A stretch of DNA of 64,000 nt, from assembly GCF_026262505.1 (NCBI RefSeq), contig NC_067206.1, positions 31,077,896 to 31,141,895 of the forward strand. The letters run 5' to 3'. This document shows, piece by piece, positions 51,099 to 60,714 of this stretch. The notes under the pieces were generated by a model, which was given only the letters and a program-made list of their open reading frames with translations, did not search any database and was not told the DNA's origin. Numbering within the stretch: the first letter of the stretch is position 1; each line of letters starts with the position of its first letter. This DNA is from Trichomonas vaginalis G3 (taxonomy: Eukaryota; Parabasalia; Trichomonadida; Trichomonadidae). The position numbers were made by a program, and so were the translations under genes.

Positions 51099-51452
51099 CT
51101 TTTGTAAAGCAATCTTTTGTAAAGCTGTCTTTTGTAAAGCAGACTTTTGTAAAGCAATCTTTTGTAAAGCAATCTTTTGTAAAGCAGACTTTTGTAAAGC
51201 AATCTTTTGTCAAGACGTCTTTTGTAAAGCAGACTTTTGTAAAGCAATCTTTTGTCAAGACGTCTTTTGTAAAGCAAAAGTATTCAATTTTGTGAGAAAA
51301 TGCTTTTGTAAAGCAGTCTTTTGTAAAGCTGTCTTTTGTCAAGACGTCTTTTGTAAAGCTGTCTTTTGTAAAGCAGTCTTTTGTAAAGCTGTCTTTTGTA
51401 AAGCTGTCTTTTGTAAAGCTGTCTTTTGTAAAGCAGTCTTTTGTAAAGACAT
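51099..51452. repeat. 15-bp minisatellite, 12 + 10 units
   Basis: Units of the type CTTTTGTAAAGCAGT run from 51099 to 51278 (12 units). A 24-bp non-repeat (51279-51302) follows, then 51303-51452 (10 units). Variants CAAGACGT, CAGA, CAAT and CTGT alternate. The array occupies almost exactly the space between two divergent start codons (51096 and 51466) and is free of stops in several frames on both strands. Confidence 0.95.
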
Positions 51453-51465
51453 AACCGACGACCGA

Positions 51466-51972
51466 ATGTCCCAAGATGGTACAACACCAGCTCCAGCATC
51501 ACCAACACTAGATATGATGGCAATGATGATGCAGATGATGCAACAGCAAACCCAGCTTATACAGCAAATGCAGGAAAAGAAAACTTTCAATAAACCTGCA
51601 AAGAACTCACAAGATCTTGAAGCTGGACTCAATGCTCTCAGGAACGACTACAAGAGAGAGCAGATGACGTTTAGGAAGAAGGGTGATGAAGATTATGAGA
51701 ATGATCCGATCGAGGAAGACGAGATCAAGTCCACTGCATCCACAAAGACCCTCCAGGATGAAAGAGATGATGAGGGATTCCTTACCAAGTCTCAAAGACT
51801 CTTTGTCCTTGAGTTCTTCACGATCTCTGCCTTGAGATCTATGAGGAATTGGAAGGGTCGCGTTCCAAGTGGCTCAAACAAGCGCGAACTACTCATGACC
51901 GCAGTACCGCTCACTAAGACAAAAGTCCAGCTCATGGACTTTATCCTTTCCGCTTGTCCCGACGAGATCTAA
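51466..51972 (+). CDS. Maverick protein of unknown function, Met/Gln-rich head (168 aa)
   Basis: From the ATG at 51466 (MSQDGTTPAPASPTLDMM). The start is followed by a striking MMAMMMQMMQQQTQLIQQMQ stretch, then a charged region (acidic EEDEIKSTAS), and a globular C-terminal domain with FLTKSQRLFVLEFFTISALR and KVQLMDFILSACPDE. The frame is open upstream through the minisatellite to 51082 (FCKAV-type repeats), so a longer form is conceivable. No family recognised. Confidence 0.7.
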   Translation: MSQDGTTPAPASPTLDMMAMMMQMMQQQTQLIQQMQEKKTFNKPAKNSQDLEAGLNALRNDYKREQMTFRKKGDEDYENDPIEEDEIKSTASTKTLQDERDDEGFLTKSQRLFVLEFFTISALRSMRNWKGRVPSGSNKRELLMTAVPLTKTKVQLMDFILSACPDEI

Positions 51973-52029
51973 GATCTGATCAGAGTAAAAACTTACATTT
52001 ATGAGCTAAGCTCAGTAATAATTAGTTGT

Positions 52030-52236
52030 TTATTCTTTCTTCTCATACTTCTGTGCAAGGTTTCCACGGAAGAACTCAAGCAACATTTGGATCTTTCCAA
52101 GCTTTCGACCTTCTTTTTCGAGGTCATCCTGGTAAGTTCGGAATGCGTCAACGTGTGAGCTCGCATAGAATGCAGCAACAACAACCTCTTCTGCACCTTC
52201 TTTGCTGTCAAGTGGCATGAACTCGAATCCTTCCAT
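52030..52236 (-). CDS. Small Maverick protein (68 aa)
   Basis: From the ATG at 52236 (MEGFEFMPLDSKEGAEEVVV); helical, ending in a Lys/Glu cluster (NLAQKYEKKE). On its strand the upstream spacer reads TCACTTTTATTTGGTCGA before the ATG, a good trichomonad initiator. It is divergent from the broken gene at 52266. Function unknown. Confidence 0.65.
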   Translation of the reverse strand: MEGFEFMPLDSKEGAEEVVVAAFYASSHVDAFRTYQDDLEKEGRKLGKIQMLLEFFRGNLAQKYEKKE

Positions 52237-52265
52237 TCGACCAAATAAAAGTGACAAAAATGTCA

Positions 52266-52488
52266 ATGAGACCCACTCGTTGCATAGATGCTAAACCTGG
52301 TCCGAAGATGCAAAAGTTCTTCAGAACACTCATGTCTGACCAGGGAGTACGGTCATGAAGAGGTCATACAGATCTTCGATCAGTGTGTACCAAAGCCTGA
52401 GAATCCAGACGAACTCTTCATGAAAATTTACTTGCTTCAATGGAGAGATGAAGAACATATGAAACTCAGACCAATACAATCTTTCTAG
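52266..52488 (+). pseudogene. Small Maverick gene broken by a +1 frameshift
   Basis: An ATG at 52266, correctly placed for a gene divergent from 52236, opens 30 codons (MRPTRCIDAKPGPKMQKFFR) to a TGA near 52356. The +1 frame then continues with protein-like sequence (EEVIQIFDQCVPKPENPDEL, then QWRDEEHMKL) to 52488. One extra base between about 52335 and 52355 would explain the split. The second frame also has an ATG at 52288, so an independent 66-codon ORF is the alternative. It overlaps the 3' end of the minus-strand gene at 52330-53007. Confidence 0.45.
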
Positions 52489-53007
52489 GTTTCTGCAATT
52501 ACCTAGAACAAGCATGCCAGATAAATGGTCTGACACCATCTTCCTCCAAAAATAAACTTTATCGTTTATAACATCAGGATCTACATCTATTTCTTCTGCT
52601 TCATCCTCAATGTCGATCTCTTCGACAGGTTTGATAGCAGCTTTGAGTAAGTTCTTACCCATTGTCTTAAGTTCAACTGGGTTATATTCTTTGTCTTTAC
52701 TCTTTGTTGATTTCGTGAGATCTACATATAAACAATAACTTTTAGTCTTGTCAAGGTTTATTCTCGCTGAGAAATGGTCAGGAATGTTTATAGCTATCTT
52801 TTCAAACTTGAGTAAATTAGCTAAACCTTCATTTGTGTATTTCTGCTTATCGACAAAGATCATGATCGGACTTGCACTATAACCATACTTTCCTTGACAT
52901 AATGTTTGTGGTAAGCATATAAGTAGTCTCTTTGCTGTTTTATTTTGCTTCTTCACTTCATCTACAAACTGTTGGATCTTAAAGAACTTTATATGATGTT
53001 CAGACAT
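52330..53007 (-). CDS. Maverick protein of unknown function (225 aa)
   Basis: From the ATG at 53007 (MSEHHIKFFKIQQFVDEVKK). A mixed alpha/beta domain in the first ~120 residues (KRLLICLPQTLCQGKYGYSA, then KSYCLYVDLTKS), an acidic linker (EEIDIEDEAEEIDVDPD), then a C-terminal helical part. The upstream sequence holds TTTTTATCGGGTATATAAAG directly before the ATG. The last ~50 codons overlap the opposite-strand frameshifted gene and may not be conserved. It was checked for adenovirus-type protease residues and none was found. Confidence 0.7.
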   Translation of the reverse strand: MSEHHIKFFKIQQFVDEVKKQNKTAKRLLICLPQTLCQGKYGYSASPIMIFVDKQKYTNEGLANLLKFEKIAINIPDHFSARINLDKTKSYCLYVDLTKSTKSKDKEYNPVELKTMGKNLLKAAIKPVEEIDIEDEAEEIDVDPDVINDKVYFWRKMVSDHLSGMLVLGNCRNLERLYWSEFHMFFISPLKQVNFHEEFVWILRLWYTLIEDLYDLFMTVLPGQT

Positions 53008-53071
53008 CTTTATATACCCGATAAAAAGTTCAGATAAAAAAATAATTAGCTATATTTTTATTAGTGCATAA

Positions 53072-53245
53072 ATGAGTCTTTCTTTGAGATTTTCTGATGA
53101 AGATCTAACTTTGGTAAGATCTTTAAAAGATGATGAAAACATTCTTTCTGTCATTGATGAAGAAAAGAAATACTTCAGTAATGATGTAAAAATAGAGCTA
53201 CTCATTCATACTGAGAAACAGTTTGTGATCGTGATCTTGAGTTAA
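53072..53245 (+). CDS. Small Maverick protein (57 aa)
   Basis: ATG at 53072 (MSLSLRFSDEDLTLVRSLKD), stop at 53243-53245, overlapping the convergent fibre gene by 4 bp. Preceded by TTTTTAT 17 nt before the ATG, as for other element genes. The sequence is acidic then hydrophobic (IELLIHTEKQFVIVILS). Function unknown; its placement and promoter motif support a real gene. Confidence 0.6.
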   Translation: MSLSLRFSDEDLTLVRSLKDDENILSVIDEEKKYFSNDVKIELLIHTEKQFVIVILS

Positions 53246-55853
53246 GCAGCTCTGAACCAAGCGAATACAGTCATAAATGGTGGCATATAATCTGCACCCG
53301 AGCCTGTTGGATTTGTTGTGAAAGTGTGTGAATGATTTCCTGTGGTTCCACAGAAAATACCTGCGCTTGAATCTACTGGGTCACTTGAAATATCATATCT
53401 ATGCATTCCCTGTCTATCCGAACCTGCTGCAAGATTTGTATAACCTCTTTTTGTTATTGAATGTGAATGACTACCTGTTGTGTTTGTAGTTCCTGTATGA
53501 GTGTGCGGTGGAAGGTTTGCTTCAGTAATTTTCTTCGAACCTCCTGTTTGCTTTGAAGAGTTTGCACAGTATAAGAATTTGTCTACAATCTGCTGCCATG
53601 TACCAAAACCCAGAACTGTTTCTGGATTTGTTGAGTTCATTGACGTATAAATAGAACCAACAGGATATAATGTTTGAAGTATTTCTGTCTTTAATGTTTG
53701 AAGCTCTGTTTTGTCTGCTTTCTTGTCATATAAATCTTGAGCAGTGAATTTAATATTATGTTCATCCTTCATGACATAAACATCTTTACATCTAATGTTT
53801 CTCATCGTCGTTATGTCGTCATCCGATGTTAAACCTTGTGGAAAGTTAGGAGGTTTACAATATAATGTATCCCCACCAGTTTCTTCAACCGTTCCTTCAA
53901 TACTTTCTATAGCAACAGTTGAGAAGGATTTATGTGTATGTTCTTTGTCAGCTTTCTTATCTAACATTGTTGGTAGTTCATGTGTTTCAAAGTTTCTGAC
54001 ATGATCTTCAATGTTCATACATTTGTTATTTAAGGAGTTTAGTGTATCTTTTACGCTTGTACTTGGATTCTCTAAAGGTGCACTTGAACCAAGGGTATAG
54101 TTCAATATTATGTCGTCTGCTCTTATTTTATTGATTATAACAGGTTTGTCTTCTCTTGAACGAATTGATTTAACTGTCAAAGGTTCAGTGAACTCATTAT
54201 TTTTCAAAGGAATCAATGTTGTATTGATGTTTTCACCATTAATATATACTTCTTTTGCATCAATACCAGATGGGAATGAAACTCTTTCATTAACTTTAAC
54301 TGTTGTACCATCACCTGGGTACATATCTTTCTCTGGACCTTTGATTGTCTTAAGTATGACAGACTGTGTAAAGTATATTCTTTAGATGCAACTTTACGTA
54401 TCTCTTCGTCAACATAACTTTTGTCAGCTTTGTCTGCAATCTTAAGTGCAGTTCTTCCTCCATTATTTTTGTTCTCCTCAACTTTCTTCGCTAATTCAGC
54501 AAGAATGAGATAAAGATAATCAGTAAGGTCATCAGTACCAGACATATTAATATTATTGTTCTTTCTTGATGTATTAGCAACTTTCACTAAGGTCACAAAA
54601 TCAGGGTACAAAGTACTTAACGTAGAAATGATTGTTTTTGGTCCAGGATCTTTCTCTTCTTCATCATTAGCATCACGTGGCATTGGAATTGGTTCCAAAG
54701 GTCCAGTCACATCAAAACTCTCAAGTTCCATATAACCTTCATTTCTGAATCTTTCTATATGAGTTATCTTCTGGAAACTTGTTTTAGTCTTTTCAACTAA
54801 ATTTTTTATTCCATCCACAAAACCTCCTTTATGATTTGGACCAAGATTACCCAGAGTGTCAAGAACAGTATCTATACCTTCTTGACTTTCAACAAAAGCC
54901 CAAAGAGCATTTATTTGACTCTGGAGTGATATCCATGAGGCTGCAGTAGCACCGGCGTTTGCTATGGCAAAGATGAATGATAAAGGGTTGAACTTAAGAC
55001 CAGATTCTTTATCTTTGACAATTTCAACGAAGTCATTGATATTTTTCTTCAAGTATTCCTTAGTCAGAAGAACTCCATCGCCAGCTATACCAGTTGCTTT
55101 TGTCTTTCCTTTAACATCAAATGTGATTGGTTTCTTCAATAAAATAACTTCTGGTGTTGTACTGATGCTATCATTAGTGGAGAAAAATTCTCCGACATGA
55201 CTTGCTAAGTATTCTTTCGTCAATAATGTTCCATCACCAACAATACCAGTTGCTTTTGGACCATCTTCTGTGAATGTCAATGGTTTCTTTAACATAACTT
55301 TATCTAAGTATATTGCAATACCACTATTTTGTACTTGTTCATGACCTAATATATAAGCAAATGCTGCGTTTAAAGCATTATACAATGTATCTTCTTTAAA
55401 TGTTAATTGACTGTTTTCAATCATTGGTATATTGAACAGTGTAGACCTTGGGTCAAAATGAACTCCATGGTCAATCGATAATAACCGTTTAACATGATAT
55501 ATTATAGTCTCTAATGCTTCATTAATATTTACCTCACGAGTTTCTTGCAAACCATTACTCGCCATACATGAAAACATATAATCTCTATCAGTTGTGAAGA
55601 ATGGAGCATCTAAGTAATTATTCTCTACTTTTGTCACACGATTCTGTAACGCTTGAAGGTATTGATTTAAGTCTGTTTCAACAATTGTACCATCTGGTTG
55701 CTCGATAGGTAATATACCAGGACCGATGGTAATGTCTTCATCAGCACCTTCTTTATGTATGACTAAAGCATTATCAGTAATTCTGAGAGTATATTCTTTA
55801 TATTGAAGTACGCTAGACTTATAACATTCATATGCATATGGAACAACACTCAT
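53242..55853 (-). pseudogene. Phage-tail-collar-like fibre protein gene, split by one frameshift
   Basis: The N-terminal frame runs from the ATG at 55853 to a stop at 54213; the C-terminal frame is open from about 54385 to 53242. The switch lies in 54360-54385 near a T-run and is a -1 type (one base missing). The N-terminal part has repeated ATGIxGDGxLLTKEYL units at about residues 185-275. The C-terminal part has PVGSIYTSMNSTNPETVLGF (a tail-collar hallmark, usually followed by GTW), KITEANLPPHTHTG, HSHS and NHSHTF metal-binding His repeats, and ends MPPFMTVFAWFRAA. These are features of phage tail fibre and baseplate collar proteins that bind receptors. In this element it is the best candidate for a virion spike. 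Joined length would be roughly 870 residues. An intact gene with a programmed shift is possible. Confidence 0.8.
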
Positions 55854-55872
55854 TCTTTTACTACATATAAAA

Positions 55873-56715
55873 ATGATGTATTATCTACAATCGACTGATC
55901 CTAATAACTACGGGACAATACAGTTTCAAGCAGATCCTAACATGGGGCATCCAAGTAAGATAAAGATGAGAGTAAAAAGTGTCAGTACTATGGCGAACTT
56001 TATTGTTTGTGACGAAACAGATTATTTTGTCTTACAGTTAGACGAAGATGGAGAAGAAAAGGTGTGTACATTTAAGTCAGCTCTTTCATTTGATATGGAT
56101 ACTATTGTATCAAAACTACAAGAGATTGTAACAAAACAGTTTGATTATTATAACAAGAAAAAAGGTCAACATAATGTAACAGTTTCACTGAGTGCTACGA
56201 ATCAACTTATATTTACGTCACAGGACAAAGGACATAAAGTCTATTTAAAAGATGCTTCACATAGAGCAAATCTTATTTTAGGTGCATATGGAATAGAACT
56301 ACCTATTGTACATAATTATTATCTACAAATGCCAAAACCACCTATGCTCAACTTCGGGTATCAGTTATACCTTCGTTCATCAATGTCTGTCATCTCTGGG
56401 TTCAATAATATTGACCAAGTTGATGATCGAAGAAAGATCATGTACAGATCTACATGTTATAACATCAATGAGTTCTGGATATCTGGTAAACCACTTATAT
56501 GTAAGGAATCCTCACCATGGATAGATGCATTTCCATGGGAACTAACTAATGTTACGTTTACCTTAGTTGACTTCCAAGATCAGCCTGTTCGATTATTGTC
56601 ACCAATGTTTATGGTGATAGAGATTAAACCAGATAAGCCAGAAGTTAGAGAAACCAATGATGTCAGTGATGATGATACAGAATCTTCGTACGATTATGAT
56701 TACGATGACGATTAA
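55873..56715 (+). CDS. Candidate minor capsid (penton-like) protein
   Basis: 280 residues from the ATG at 55873, divergent from the fibre gene across 19 bp. The sequence is strand-rich with short hydrophobic repeats. The C-terminal part (ELTNVTFTLVDFQDQPVRLL, then SPMFMVIEIKPD) and the SHRANLILGAYG block resemble Polinton/virophage minor capsid proteins with a jelly-roll fold. It ends in an acidic Asp/Tyr tail (YDYDYDDD). It probably forms capsid vertices and, given its position, might anchor the neighbouring fibre. Assignment rests on motif memory and position. Confidence 0.68.
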   Translation: MMYYLQSTDPNNYGTIQFQADPNMGHPSKIKMRVKSVSTMANFIVCDETDYFVLQLDEDGEEKVCTFKSALSFDMDTIVSKLQEIVTKQFDYYNKKKGQHNVTVSLSATNQLIFTSQDKGHKVYLKDASHRANLILGAYGIELPIVHNYYLQMPKPPMLNFGYQLYLRSSMSVISGFNNIDQVDDRRKIMYRSTCYNINEFWISGKPLICKESSPWIDAFPWELTNVTFTLVDFQDQPVRLLSPMFMVIEIKPDKPEVRETNDVSDDDTESSYDYDYDDD

Positions 56716-56733
56716 AAAAAAATAACGTATATT

Positions 56734-56740
56734 TTTTTAT
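56734..56740 (+). promoter_or_regulatory. TTTTTAT motif before the DNA polymerase gene
   Basis: TTTTTAT 25 nt before the ATG at 56759, followed by CGGTTATAAAAGACC. Confidence 0.5.
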
Positions 56741-56758
56741 CGGTTATAAAAGACCAAC

Positions 56759-59700
56759 ATGCTCAATGCTATAAAAGGATTAGTTAATAACCTTTCACCA
56801 GAAGATAAGAAAGGTATGCTTGATATGTTTGGGATCAAAATGCCTAAGAAAGCTAAAGACATTACCAATAAATTAGCTCTGGCAATTAAGAATCAAGGAG
56901 GTACAGGAAGTGTAGCAGATATTTTCAAGAATGCTAAGAGCTTCTATGATGACTACAATGGTATCATGAATGTTCCAGCTTCAAATTCCCCAGTTGCTTT
57001 AGATCACGATCAGAGATCTCATAATAGAGCGTTAATGGAGATGCAACCAATATACTCAGACCCTCCACCAAAGATTGATGAGAGCGAATTAGCATACAAA
57101 GAAATACAGAATGCCTTTTACGTTGTTAAGAACATTAATGGTCAAAAACTTCCTGATGAGAAATGGTTAGACCCAATAACTAAAGCAGGAGAAAGATTCA
57201 TTATGTTTAACATTGACCAATACAGTCCAAGAGGAAAAGATTACTTCAACAAGATGTTTCCAAGAGTTATGGCAAAGTTCATTGGACAGATAGACCTTTT
57301 CAAACAGAAGTGGACATTCTATTACGACTTTGATGAGAAGAGAAACATTTTGCGTCATTTGAACATCAATACAATGGGATCATTAGTTCATCAGTTACTT
57401 AATGAAGCTCCAATAGCAGAAGTACAAGAATTAGCATCTAAAGTCCTTGAATCAAACTATGACTTCTTCCTTTGTAGTATTCCTTCGTTAAGGAAGATCG
57501 AGATCTTTGACTATACAGCTTATTCAGATGTTGATGCTTCTGCTTTGAGAAAAGGAACGTACACACCATATAAACTCACAGCTGAAGAACAAGTTATGTT
57601 AGATACGATGAGAGCAGCAGGTCAAGAAAAGATCGCACTCAAGATCATCAAACAAAACCATTCAAAGAAGAGAAACAGGTCACGTAATGGTCAGCTTTGG
57701 ACATGGACATGCAAATTACCTATTAACTTAGAGAGGTATCAGATCTTCAACGAACTTAATGCAGAGACAGCAAAGAAGATGATGAAAGATTCATGTTTCA
57801 TCTACGCTTGTATTCAAGCTGGTGTTGACGAAGCAACAATTAATCATATGAGGGAAATCATTCGTGTCAAAGATTTTCCAATGTCAAAGATTAAGGTTAT
57901 TGCCAAAGAAACAGGAATAAGGTTCCATGTCATCAAATACAACGAGAAGTATTCAAATCATTCATATACTTATGAACCAGATGAAGAACCAAAGATGACA
58001 GTAGAACTTTTATTAATGTATGACCACTACATGTTGAACGAAAAGCTTCCAATAAGTTCAATGTTCATCAAGAACTATGAAGATGTTTGTAAGTTGTGCA
58101 AGGATTGGACTTTAGAGAAGAAGATGTTAGTTAACAGAAGATATGAAACAAGGTATGCAATTAACTCAAAGTTAGTTACACCACTTGCAAAAGTCATTGA
58201 ACTCTTGTTTGCTAACAATTATTTCGAACCAATTAGAACAGGAGAACTTTGCACATACTTCACAACGATGTATAATGAGAACCTTGAAGAAATGATTGAC
58301 CTCACATACAATGAGCGTTATTGCGCAAGGATGAAGAAAGATTGGAGTTCAGAGACGAAGAAAGACATGAAGTTCCCAAGAGAACATGTTTTCTTTGCTG
58401 ACTTCGAAGCATCAACTGATGGAAACATTCACAAAGCATACAACATTTGTTTCATGGAAGATGACGATGATGGTTATACATCAATTTGGGGAAGTGACTG
58501 TGCGTCAAAATTCCTCGAAGCTTTACCAGATAAGAGTTTAGTTTATTTCCACAACTTATCGTACGATGTCACTTTTCTCATGTCTCAGTTAGAAGAGATT
58601 ACAGGAACTCCAATCATCAAAGGTTCACAAACGATGCAGATACAAGGAAAGTACAAAGGAAAACTTCTCTGCTTCAAAGACTCTTATGCAATCATCTCAA
58701 CTAAGTTGGAAAGATTCCCTGAAATGTTTCACCTCACTAGTGGTGAAAAAGAAGTTTTCCCATATAATTACTACACGGAAGAGTTAGTTAATACAACTAA
58801 AGTTGGTAACATCGATGATGCCATGAATCATGTCAAAGATATTGAAGCTTTTAATGAGAACATTGAGAAGATTGAAGATTGCAAGATTGATGATGAACAC
58901 TTTGACATGGAAGTTTATTCGTCATTCTATTGCGGTCAAGATGTACGCATTTTACGAGATGGCTTTCTTAAGTTCCGCAATGACCTCATGACTGAGTTTG
59001 AAATAGATGCTTATGATTATGTTTCAATAAGTTCTATCTCAAACAAACTCTTTGAGAAGAGAGTATATTGGAAGAACGGTAATCTCTTTGATCTTGCAGG
59101 AAAACCTCGTGAATATATTTCCAAGTGTATTCAAGGAGGAAGATGCATGCTAGCTGAGAACAAGAAGCAATACAATGAAGGAGAACTCATCACTGACTTC
59201 GATGCTGTATCATTGTATCCATCAGCAATTGCTAGACTTTACTGTTTAGAAGGAATTCCAAAAGTTATGACAGAAGAGATGAAGAGCAGTGAATACTTGT
59301 TGGAGCATCTCTTTGATGATGACCAAGCTGAACCAACAAAGGAAAAGTTCATCTCAGGATTTTACTGTCAGATCGAGATCTTGTCGATCGGTAAGAACTC
59401 AGCATTCCCATTGATTGTCGTCAATCCTGACATCAACCCTGACTTACATGTTGCCAGAAGTTCCAATACATGCTGCAAGATGTTCGTAGACCACATTACG
59501 CTTCAAGATCTGATCAAGTTCCAAGAGATCTCATGCAAAGTCATTGATGGATACTATTATGATGGAAAAAGGGACATGACAATAAGGAATGAAGTTAAGA
59601 AGCTCTTCGAATTACGTGCTAAGTATAAGAAGGAAGGTAATCCGATACAAGAGATCATCAAACTTCTTTTGAACAGTATCTATGGTAAGACGATATTAAA

Positions 59701-60448
59701 GCCCATTGACAAAAAGATTCGTTTCATCAAGGACAATAAGCTCACTGACTATATCATTAAGAACTATAATGACATACAGACAATAGAGTTCATCCCCGAT
59801 TCCGAACTTTCATGTGTAAAGTCATTTAAACCTATCGTTCGTCACTTTAACTATTGTCCATTAGGTGTTTCAATCCTTTCTATGTCCAAACGAATCATGA
59901 ATGAAGTATTCTTCACAGCAGAAGATTTGGGCTTGAAGTTGTTCTATCAGGATACAGATAGTTTACACTTGTATGAGAAGGACTTAGATAAGTTAGCAGA
60001 AGAATACAAGAGAAGGTATAACAGAGAACTCATTGGAAAAGCACTGGGTCAATTTCATTCAGACTTTGCAGAGATTACTGCAGGACATATGTCTAAGGCA
60101 CAAAGATCTATATTCGTTGGAAAGAAGACTTACCTCGACGAATTAACCAATGACCTCAAGGAAATTGCTTTCCACTGTCGAATGAAGGGAATCACACAGG
60201 ACGTAATTGCACTTACTGCAAACCAAATGTTCCCAGATGCGATACAAGTACATTATGACGAGAAGAAAGGTTTGTTCTTCCCTGAGAAAGTTGGGGAAAA
60301 ATATAGCATCGTGGAATTGTACAAATCTCTTTATGAAGGTGATGAGATAACCTTTGACTTGTGCATTGGTTCGAAACCATGCTTCAACAAAAATAAGGAC
60401 TTCACTATTTCAACGAAGTCATCTTTTGAACGTAAGTTAAAGTTCTAA
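56759..60448 (+). CDS. Protein-primed family B DNA polymerase of the Maverick
   Basis: A 1229-residue polymerase that would copy the linear element from a protein primer at the inverted repeats. The N-terminal ~540 residues are a lineage-specific region that could hold the terminal-protein function. The exonuclease motifs are Exo I FFADFEAST (D548), Exo II FHNLSYDVTF and Exo III YSSFYCGQDVR. The polymerase motifs are A TDFDAVSLYPS (D813), B KLLLNSIYGKT and C YQDTDSLHLY (D1065, D1067). All catalytic Asp residues are present, and an insertion between A and B suits the protein-primed group (TPR regions). The frame is intact over its entire length, unlike some neighbours. It is the longest gene in the element. 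Confidence 0.97.
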   Translation: MLNAIKGLVNNLSPEDKKGMLDMFGIKMPKKAKDITNKLALAIKNQGGTGSVADIFKNAKSFYDDYNGIMNVPASNSPVALDHDQRSHNRALMEMQPIYSDPPPKIDESELAYKEIQNAFYVVKNINGQKLPDEKWLDPITKAGERFIMFNIDQYSPRGKDYFNKMFPRVMAKFIGQIDLFKQKWTFYYDFDEKRNILRHLNINTMGSLVHQLLNEAPIAEVQELASKVLESNYDFFLCSIPSLRKIEIFDYTAYSDVDASALRKGTYTPYKLTAEEQVMLDTMRAAGQEKIALKIIKQNHSKKRNRSRNGQLWTWTCKLPINLERYQIFNELNAETAKKMMKDSCFIYACIQAGVDEATINHMREIIRVKDFPMSKIKVIAKETGIRFHVIKYNEKYSNHSYTYEPDEEPKMTVELLLMYDHYMLNEKLPISSMFIKNYEDVCKLCKDWTLEKKMLVNRRYETRYAINSKLVTPLAKVIELLFANNYFEPIRTGELCTYFTTMYNENLEEMIDLTYNERYCARMKKDWSSETKKDMKFPREHVFFADFEASTDGNIHKAYNICFMEDDDDGYTSIWGSDCASKFLEALPDKSLVYFHNLSYDVTFLMSQLEEITGTPIIKGSQTMQIQGKYKGKLLCFKDSYAIISTKLERFPEMFHLTSGEKEVFPYNYYTEELVNTTKVGNIDDAMNHVKDIEAFNENIEKIEDCKIDDEHFDMEVYSSFYCGQDVRILRDGFLKFRNDLMTEFEIDAYDYVSISSISNKLFEKRVYWKNGNLFDLAGKPREYISKCIQGGRCMLAENKKQYNEGELITDFDAVSLYPSAIARLYCLEGIPKVMTEEMKSSEYLLEHLFDDDQAEPTKEKFISGFYCQIEILSIGKNSAFPLIVVNPDINPDLHVARSSNTCCKMFVDHITLQDLIKFQEISCKVIDGYYYDGKRDMTIRNEVKKLFELRAKYKKEGNPIQEIIKLLLNSIYGKTILKPIDKKIRFIKDNKLTDYIIKNYNDIQTIEFIPDSELSCVKSFKPIVRHFNYCPLGVSILSMSKRIMNEVFFTAEDLGLKLFYQDTDSLHLYEKDLDKLAEEYKRRYNRELIGKALGQFHSDFAEITAGHMSKAQRSIFVGKKTYLDELTNDLKEIAFHCRMKGITQDVIALTANQMFPDAIQVHYDEKKGLFFPEKVGEKYSIVELYKSLYEGDEITFDLCIGSKPCFNKNKDFTISTKSSFERKLKF

Positions 60449-60452
60449 ACAC

Positions 60453-60680
60453 TTACTTATTATTTTTCTTAGCTTCTTCCTCTTCTCTCAATTTCTTTGC
60501 AATCATTCGTGGATTCTTTGCGCGTCCAGCTGCTAATGCAGCTAATTGTTTCTCTGTGAGTTTACGCTTTGGTTTAGCTGGTTTCTCTTCTTGTGTTTGT
60601 TCTTTTGGTTTGAGTTCATTAAGTATTTCTTCACGAAGTTCATTCTTGAGTGCTTCTCTGTCGAAAGTATTCTCAGTCAT
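60453..60680 (-). CDS. Small basic Maverick protein (75 aa)
   Basis: From the ATG at 60680 (MTENTFDREALKNELREEIL), preferred because it leaves a 34-bp divergent spacer and is preceded by TTTTTAC. An acidic helix is followed by a Lys/Pro-rich linker (KPAKPKRKLTEKQLAALAAG), then Arg/Lys helices. It looks like a DNA-binding or histone-like small protein; that is an inference. It ends 4 bp after the polymerase stop, convergent. Confidence 0.65.
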   Translation of the reverse strand: MTENTFDREALKNELREEILNELKPKEQTQEEKPAKPKRKLTEKQLAALAAGRAKNPRMIAKKLREEEEAKKNNK

Positions 60681-60714
60681 TTTGTTAGGAGTAAAAAATT
60701 TTATTAGGATAGAA

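Noticed and set aside
51082-51465. FCKAV, FVKQS and FTKDC/FTKDS repeat peptides as separate genes
   Set aside because: These are the six readings of one 15-bp minisatellite; only the sequences beyond it have coding character. In-frame extension of the neighbouring genes remains possible.
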